Origin: Gemmatimonadota bacterium
Lineage (GTDB): Bacteria > Latescibacterota > UBA2968 > UBA8231
Direction: 5' to 3'
Assembly (NCBI GenBank): GCA_009840005.1
Contig: VXOR01000033.1
Coordinates: 3,134-67,133, forward strand
DNA: 64,000 nucleotides
Below the pieces are notes generated by a model. The model searched no databases, was not told the DNA's origin, and saw nothing but the letters and a program-made list of their open reading frames with translations. Numbering within the stretch: the first letter of the stretch is position 1; the number at the start of each line of letters is the position of its first letter. Shown in pieces: positions 59,899 through 64,000 of this stretch. Both the position numbers and the translations under genes were made by a program.

Positions 59899-61002
59899 AT
59901 GGGCGCTTACATCCTCCGCCGCCTGCTGTTGATGGTGCCGACGCTCTTCGGCATTATGACCATCAACTTCCTCATCATCCAAGCGGCACCAGGCGGCCCG
60001 GTCGAGCGCACCATCGCGGTGATTCAGGGCTTTGGCACGGACGCCACCGAGCGGGTCAGCGGTTCGGGCATGGGCGAGACCCTCGACACGGACGCGACGC
60101 CGGGCGGCGAGATCAGCAGCAAATACCGCGGTGCGCAAGGGCTCGACCCCGAGTTGATCGCCGAGCTCGAACGCATGTACGGCTTCGACAAGCCGGTACA
60201 CGAGCGCTTCTTGCAGATGATCGGCCAGTACGTGCGCTTCGACTTTGGCGAGAGCTTTTACCGCGACCAACGGGTCGTCGACTTGATCAAAGAGAAGATG
60301 CCGGTGTCGATTTCTCTGGGGCTGTGGACCACGCTACTGGTTTATTTCATTTCCATTCCCCTTGGGATCGCCAAGGCCGTGCGCGATGGCTCGCGGTTCG
60401 ATGTCTGGACCTCGGGACTGGTCATCGTCGGCTACGCCATTCCCAGCTTCCTCTTTGCCATCCTGCTGATCGTGGTCTTTGCCGGTGGGCATTACCTCGA
60501 CTGGTTTCCGCTGCGCGGCCTGACCTCGTCTAATTGGGATGAGCTGAGCCTCTTTGCCAAGATCGCCGACTACTTCTGGCACCTAGCGCTGCCGGTCGCG
60601 GCGATGGTCATCGGCGGCTTTGCCGGGCTGACCTTGCTGACTAAAAATTCCTTCCTCGACGAGATCAATAAGCTCTACGTCACTACTGCCCGCGCCAAGG
60701 GCCTGAGCGAAAATCGGGTGCTCTACGGCCACGTTTTCCGCAACGCCATGCTGATCGTCATCGCCGGCTTCCCCAGTGCTTTTGTCGATATCTTCTTCAC
60801 CGGTGCGCTGTTGACGGAAATCATCTTCTCGTTGGACGGGTTGGGCTTGTTGGGCTATGAAGCGGCGATTGGCCGCGATTACCCGGTGATGTTTGCCACG
60901 CTGTATTTCTTCACCTTGCTGGGCCTGCTAATGCAGTTGGTGGGCGATTTGACCTATACGCTGGTTGACCGCCGCATCGACTTTGAAAGCCGTGAGTCAT
61001 GA
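59899..61002 (+). CDS. yejB: Peptide ABC transporter permease YejB
   Basis: 367 residues. [20 protein letters not shown], then a periplasmic loop; the permease core [40 protein letters not shown] and the EAA-type coupling loop around [20 protein letters not shown]. Six membrane helices. It pairs with YejE to form the channel. It ends in an ATGA overlap with yejE. Confidence 0.93.
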   Translation: MGAYILRRLLLMVPTLFGIMTINFLIIQAAPGGPVERTIAVIQGFGTDATERVSGSGMGETLDTDATPGGEISSKYRGAQGLDPELIAELERMYGFDKPVHERFLQMIGQYVRFDFGESFYRDQRVVDLIKEKMPVSISLGLWTTLLVYFISIPLGIAKAVRDGSRFDVWTSGLVIVGYAIPSFLFAILLIVVFAGGHYLDWFPLRGLTSSNWDELSLFAKIADYFWHLALPVAAMVIGGFAGLTLLTKNSFLDEINKLYVTTARAKGLSENRVLYGHVFRNAMLIVIAGFPSAFVDIFFTGALLTEIIFSLDGLGLLGYEAAIGRDYPVMFATLYFFTLLGLLMQLVGDLTYTLVDRRIDFESRES

Positions 61003-62087
61003 GCGCTGTATCCGCCCCACCGCCTCCTCCGACGCGCTTTCTGGGCTTGCAGTTGTCGCGGCTCAATCAACGGCGGCTGGCCAATTTTCGCCGCAACCGA
61101 CGCGGCTTTTGGAGTTTCTGGATCTTCTGGATCCTCTTCGCCCTGAGCCTGCCGGCTGAGTTCATCGCCAACGACCGCCCGCTGGTCGTTCGGTTCGACG
61201 GCAGCTATTACTTCCCAGTCCTCGCGACGTATCCCGAAACGACCTTTGGCGGCGATTTCGCGACCGAGGCCGAATACCGCGATCCCTTTGTCAAGGAGCT
61301 TATCGAGGAAAAGGGTTGGATCTTGTGGCCGCTGGTGTCCTATAGCTACGACACGGTCAACTACGACCTCAAGCAGCCGGCTCCTTCCCCGCCCGACGCT
61401 GAAAATTGGCTCGGCACGGACGACCAAGCGCGCGATGTGGTGGCGCGCGTACTCTACGGCTACCGCATCTCCGTGCTCTTCGGCCTGCTGCTGACGCTGT
61501 TCAGCGCTGCGGTCGGCATTGCCGCGGGCGCGGTGCAGGGGTATTTCGGCGGCTGGGTGGACCTGCTCTTCCAGCGCTTTATCGAGATCTGGCAGGGCCT
61601 GCCGCTGCTCTACTTGCTTATCATCCTCGCCAGCGTGGTGGAGCCGAATTTCTGGTGGCTGCTCGGCTTGTTGTTGCTGTTTCGCTGGATGGGCTTGGTC
61701 GGGGTTGTGCGCGCCGAATTTTTGCGGGCGCGCAACTTCGATTTCGTTAAAGCCGCTCGCGCGCTCGGCCAGAGCAATCGCCGCATTATGTGGCGGCACG
61801 TGCTGCCCAATACCATGGTCTCTACCCTGACCTTTTTGCCCTTTGTGCTCACCGGCTCGGTGGCGGTGCTGACCTCGCTCGACTTCCTCGGCTTTGGCCT
61901 GCCGCCCGGCTCGCCGTCGCTGGGCGAACTGCTCAATCAAGGCAAGCGCAACCTCCAGGCACCGTGGCTGGGTTTTACGGCTTTTTTGGCGCTGGCGGTG
62001 ATGTTGTCGCTGTTGGTCTTTATCGGCGAGGCGGTACGCGACGCGTTTGATCCGCGCAAGACCTACGCTGGGGAGGACGGCGCATGA
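60999..62087 (+). CDS. yejE: Peptide ABC transporter permease YejE
   Basis: 362 residues. The N-terminal cytoplasmic stretch is [20 protein letters not shown]; a first helix, then a long periplasmic loop ([20 protein letters not shown]) typical of YejE, then the permease core with [20 protein letters not shown] (EAA loop), [20 protein letters not shown] and [20 protein letters not shown]. It overlaps yejF by four bases (ATGA). Confidence 0.93.
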   Translation: MSAVSAPPPPPTRFLGLQLSRLNQRRLANFRRNRRGFWSFWIFWILFALSLPAEFIANDRPLVVRFDGSYYFPVLATYPETTFGGDFATEAEYRDPFVKELIEEKGWILWPLVSYSYDTVNYDLKQPAPSPPDAENWLGTDDQARDVVARVLYGYRISVLFGLLLTLFSAAVGIAAGAVQGYFGGWVDLLFQRFIEIWQGLPLLYLLIILASVVEPNFWWLLGLLLLFRWMGLVGVVRAEFLRARNFDFVKAARALGQSNRRIMWRHVLPNTMVSTLTFLPFVLTGSVAVLTSLDFLGFGLPPGSPSLGELLNQGKRNLQAPWLGFTAFLALAVMLSLLVFIGEAVRDAFDPRKTYAGEDGA

Positions 62088-63703
62088 GCCTGCTGACCAT
62101 CGAAGACTTGGGCGTGCGCTTCCACGTCGAGGGAGAAAATGTCGAGGCCGTGCGCAGTGCTTCGCTCAGCATCGAACGCGGCGAGACCGTGGCGCTGGTC
62201 GGCGAATCCGGTTCGGGCAAGTCGGTGACTGCGCTCTCGGTGCTGCAACTGTTGCCCTACCCGCGTGCCAGCCATCCCCACGGCAGCGTCTGCTTTGACG
62301 GTGAAGAGCTGTTGGGCACTGAGTCGGCGCGGATGCAGGCGTTGCGCGGCAACCGCGTGGCGATGGTTTTCCAGGAGCCGATGACCTCGCTCAACCCGCT
62401 GCACTCCATTGAAAAGCAACTGTGCGAAACGCTCATCCTACATCGGGGCCTGAGCCGTGTGGAAGCGCGCGATCGGGCTATGGAGCTTTTAGGACTGGTC
62501 GGCCTCCCGGATGTCGAGGAGCGATTAGACGCATGGCCGCATCAGCTTTCGGGTGGTCAGCGCCAGCGGGTGATGATTGCCATGGCCTTGGCCAACGAGC
62601 CGGATCTGCTCATCGCCGACGAGCCGACCACCGCGCTCGATGTGACCATACAGGCGCAGATCCTCGCGCTACTCAAGGACTTGCAGGCCCGGTTGGGCAT
62701 GGCGATTCTGCTAATCACCCACGATCTGGGTATCGTCCGCCACATGGCCGATCGCGTCTATGTGATGAGCGACGGCGAGATCGTCGAACACAATACCGCC
62801 GAGTCTCTCTTCACCGCTCCGCAACATCCCTATACCCGCACGCTTCTAGCCTCCGAGCCCCAGGGCGAACCGGCTCCGATCGACGAGACCGCACCCGAAG
62901 TCATTCACACCCACAACCTCAAGGTCCACTTTCCCATCAAGCGTGGTCTGCTGCGCCGCACCGTGGGCCATGTAAAAGCAGTCGATGGAATTTCGCTCCG
63001 TATCCGCGCAGGGCAGACCGTCGGCATCGTCGGCGAATCCGGTTCGGGCAAGACGACGCTGGGGCAGGCGCTCTTGCGGCTGGTGGCCAGCGAAGGCCCC
63101 GTCGAATTCGACAACCGCGATATCCAAGGCTGGCACCAGAAGGAGATCCGACCGCTGCGCCGACAGATGCAGATCGTCTTTCAGGACCCCTTCGCTTCGC
63201 TGAGCCCGCGGCTGTCGGCTTTTCAGATTATCGAGGAGGGCCTGCTGATTCACGCAATCGGCGGCGACTACCACCAGCGCCGCCAGCTAGTAGCCGAGGC
63301 CATGGCTGAAGTCAACTTGGACCCGTTGACCATGGACCGCTACCCGCACGAGTTCTCCGGCGGCCAACGCCAGCGCATCGCCATCGCCCGCGCCATGGCC
63401 CTCAAGCCGCGCTTCGTGGTCCTCGACGAGCCGACTAGTGCGTTGGACAAAACAGTGCAGGCGCAAATCGTCGAGCTGTTACTCCAACTTCAGCAGCGCC
63501 ACGGCCTAGCCTATTTATTCATCAGTCACGATTTGAAGGTGGTCCGCGCCTTGGCGAGCGAGCTGATTGTGATGAAGGAGGGGTTGGTTGTCGAGCAGGG
63601 ACCGACGCAGGAGGTTTTCGCCGCGCCACAGGAGCCCTACACGCGGGCGTTGATCGCGGCGGCATTTGACATTGAGGCGATGGAGGACGGAGAGGACGAG
63701 TAG
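62084..63703 (+). CDS. yejF: Peptide ABC transporter ATP-binding protein YejF (two ABC domains)
   Basis: 539 residues, two fused nucleotide-binding domains. First: [19 protein letters not shown] (Walker A), [20 protein letters not shown] (signature), [20 protein letters not shown] (Walker B). Second: [60 protein letters not shown]. OppD/OppF-like C-terminal extensions follow each. It powers import by YejABE. End of the operon. Confidence 0.95.
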   Translation: MSLLTIEDLGVRFHVEGENVEAVRSASLSIERGETVALVGESGSGKSVTALSVLQLLPYPRASHPHGSVCFDGEELLGTESARMQALRGNRVAMVFQEPMTSLNPLHSIEKQLCETLILHRGLSRVEARDRAMELLGLVGLPDVEERLDAWPHQLSGGQRQRVMIAMALANEPDLLIADEPTTALDVTIQAQILALLKDLQARLGMAILLITHDLGIVRHMADRVYVMSDGEIVEHNTAESLFTAPQHPYTRTLLASEPQGEPAPIDETAPEVIHTHNLKVHFPIKRGLLRRTVGHVKAVDGISLRIRAGQTVGIVGESGSGKTTLGQALLRLVASEGPVEFDNRDIQGWHQKEIRPLRRQMQIVFQDPFASLSPRLSAFQIIEEGLLIHAIGGDYHQRRQLVAEAMAEVNLDPLTMDRYPHEFSGGQRQRIAIARAMALKPRFVVLDEPTSALDKTVQAQIVELLLQLQQRHGLAYLFISHDLKVVRALASELIVMKEGLVVEQGPTQEVFAAPQEPYTRALIAAAFDIEAMEDGEDE

Positions 63704-64000
63704 GATTCGCTTTGCGCCGTATAATTAGCTGGATTTGCTGCCATATCTGCTAGGTCGGTGGATTCACTATGGTAAACCGCCCTTCACTTCTAAAATCATG
63801 CTCTCCAGATTCTCGGGGTGATTGCCGTCAAAGTAGATGCGGCCATCAATCCCGCCGTCTGCCGACCGCCTATTAGTTCCTGATGTTACGCCCGGCCGCT
63901 GCTGTAAATCCGAGGCTGCTCATCGCCTCGGATCGTCATTACATCGTTAAGGAAGCTAGCAGGAAGGTATTGTACGGTGGGTGCTTTTTCGCGGTTTCGG
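63704..64000 (-). other. Window end: possible gene remnant and a family A end
   Basis: On the minus strand, 63881-63767 is open and reads GGIDGRIYFDGNHPENLESM and ILEVKGGLP before a TAG; no start is in view, so it may be a decayed 3' end. A family A end (CTGATGTTACGCC) begins at 63880; its partner is not seen before 64000. A CCGAGGC ... GCCTCGG hairpin lies near 63912-63932. No other gene is supported. Confidence 0.45.

Noticed and set aside
1..64000. tRNA, rRNA, riboswitch or integrase/attachment site
   Set aside because: No cloverleaf, rRNA segment, known riboswitch core or integrase frame could be supported by reading both strands.

Overview
This 64 kb window carries no rRNA, tRNA or ribosomal protein gene, so its taxonomy is inferred from content only. 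It is moderately GC-rich bacterial DNA. The organism is Gram-negative: there are two TonB-dependent receptors, a DUF4249-type lipoprotein and periplasmic binding proteins. It is rich in sugar-acid catabolism (two Gfo/Idh/MocA oxidoreductases, two enolase-superfamily dehydratases, a UxuA-like barrel, SMP-30, an SSS symporter, NagB/PIG-L, phytanoyl-CoA dioxygenase). That mix fits uncultivated Latescibacterota, Poribacteria or relatives. ATG, GTG and TTG starts and all three stop codons are used normally.

Layout. 0-12 kb: a modA fragment, an XPD/DinG-type helicase-nuclease, an MTA phosphorylase/Gfo-Idh/enolase-superfamily operon, a sialidase-like protein, a decayed patch (kinase and other remnants), a second Gfo/Idh gene, a GAPDH with Tyr in place of its catalytic Cys, and a YtrA-type GntR repressor. 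12-19 kb: a SWIM protein amid duplicated and broken genes (zinc ribbon, macro domain, acyltransferase, an amber-interrupted racemase), then a MazF/PemK-type toxin-antitoxin pair. 19-33.6 kb: a DUF455/ATP-grasp fusion, an AAA-ATPase/nuclease, a thioesterase, UxuA-like, a half-length GlnE, and SMP-30/SSS/NagB-PIG-L/ferritin. 33.6-37.6 kb: a type II restriction-modification locus next to a broken vapBC, then a lipoprotein and a hicBA module. 37.6-50.6 kb: all minus strand, two paralogous TonB receptors flanking a fasciclin-CarH-lipid modification operon. 50.8-64 kb: aminotransferase, luciferase-like oxidoreductase, a second hicBA-like pair, an orphan DNA methylase, PhyH and a full YejABEF-type peptide ABC transporter with duplicated YejA.

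The most coherent system is at 39.9-48.1 kb. A B12-binding MerR protein of the CarH/LitR photoreceptor class is encoded with a fatty-acid desaturase, an FAD oxidoreductase, DUF1365, two cyclopropane-fatty-acid-synthase-like methyltransferases and DUF1295. Upstream of the first gene, heptamers phased at exactly 11 bases cover a good sigma-70 promoter, the layout expected for a CarH tetramer operator. This predicts light-controlled methylation or oxidation of membrane acyl chains, perhaps together with the adjacent TonB receptor.

The window is also shaped by small non-autonomous repeats. Family A is about 95-160 bp, has CTGAYGTTACGCA or CTAAGTACACGACAGTA termini, and some copies have 7-9 bp target duplications; its cores are interchangeable. 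Family B is about 86-118 bp with TATAGCAATC-type ends. Family C is a 50 bp palindromic element present twice, in opposite orientations and in frame, inside the helicase gene. Several genes end or begin at these elements.
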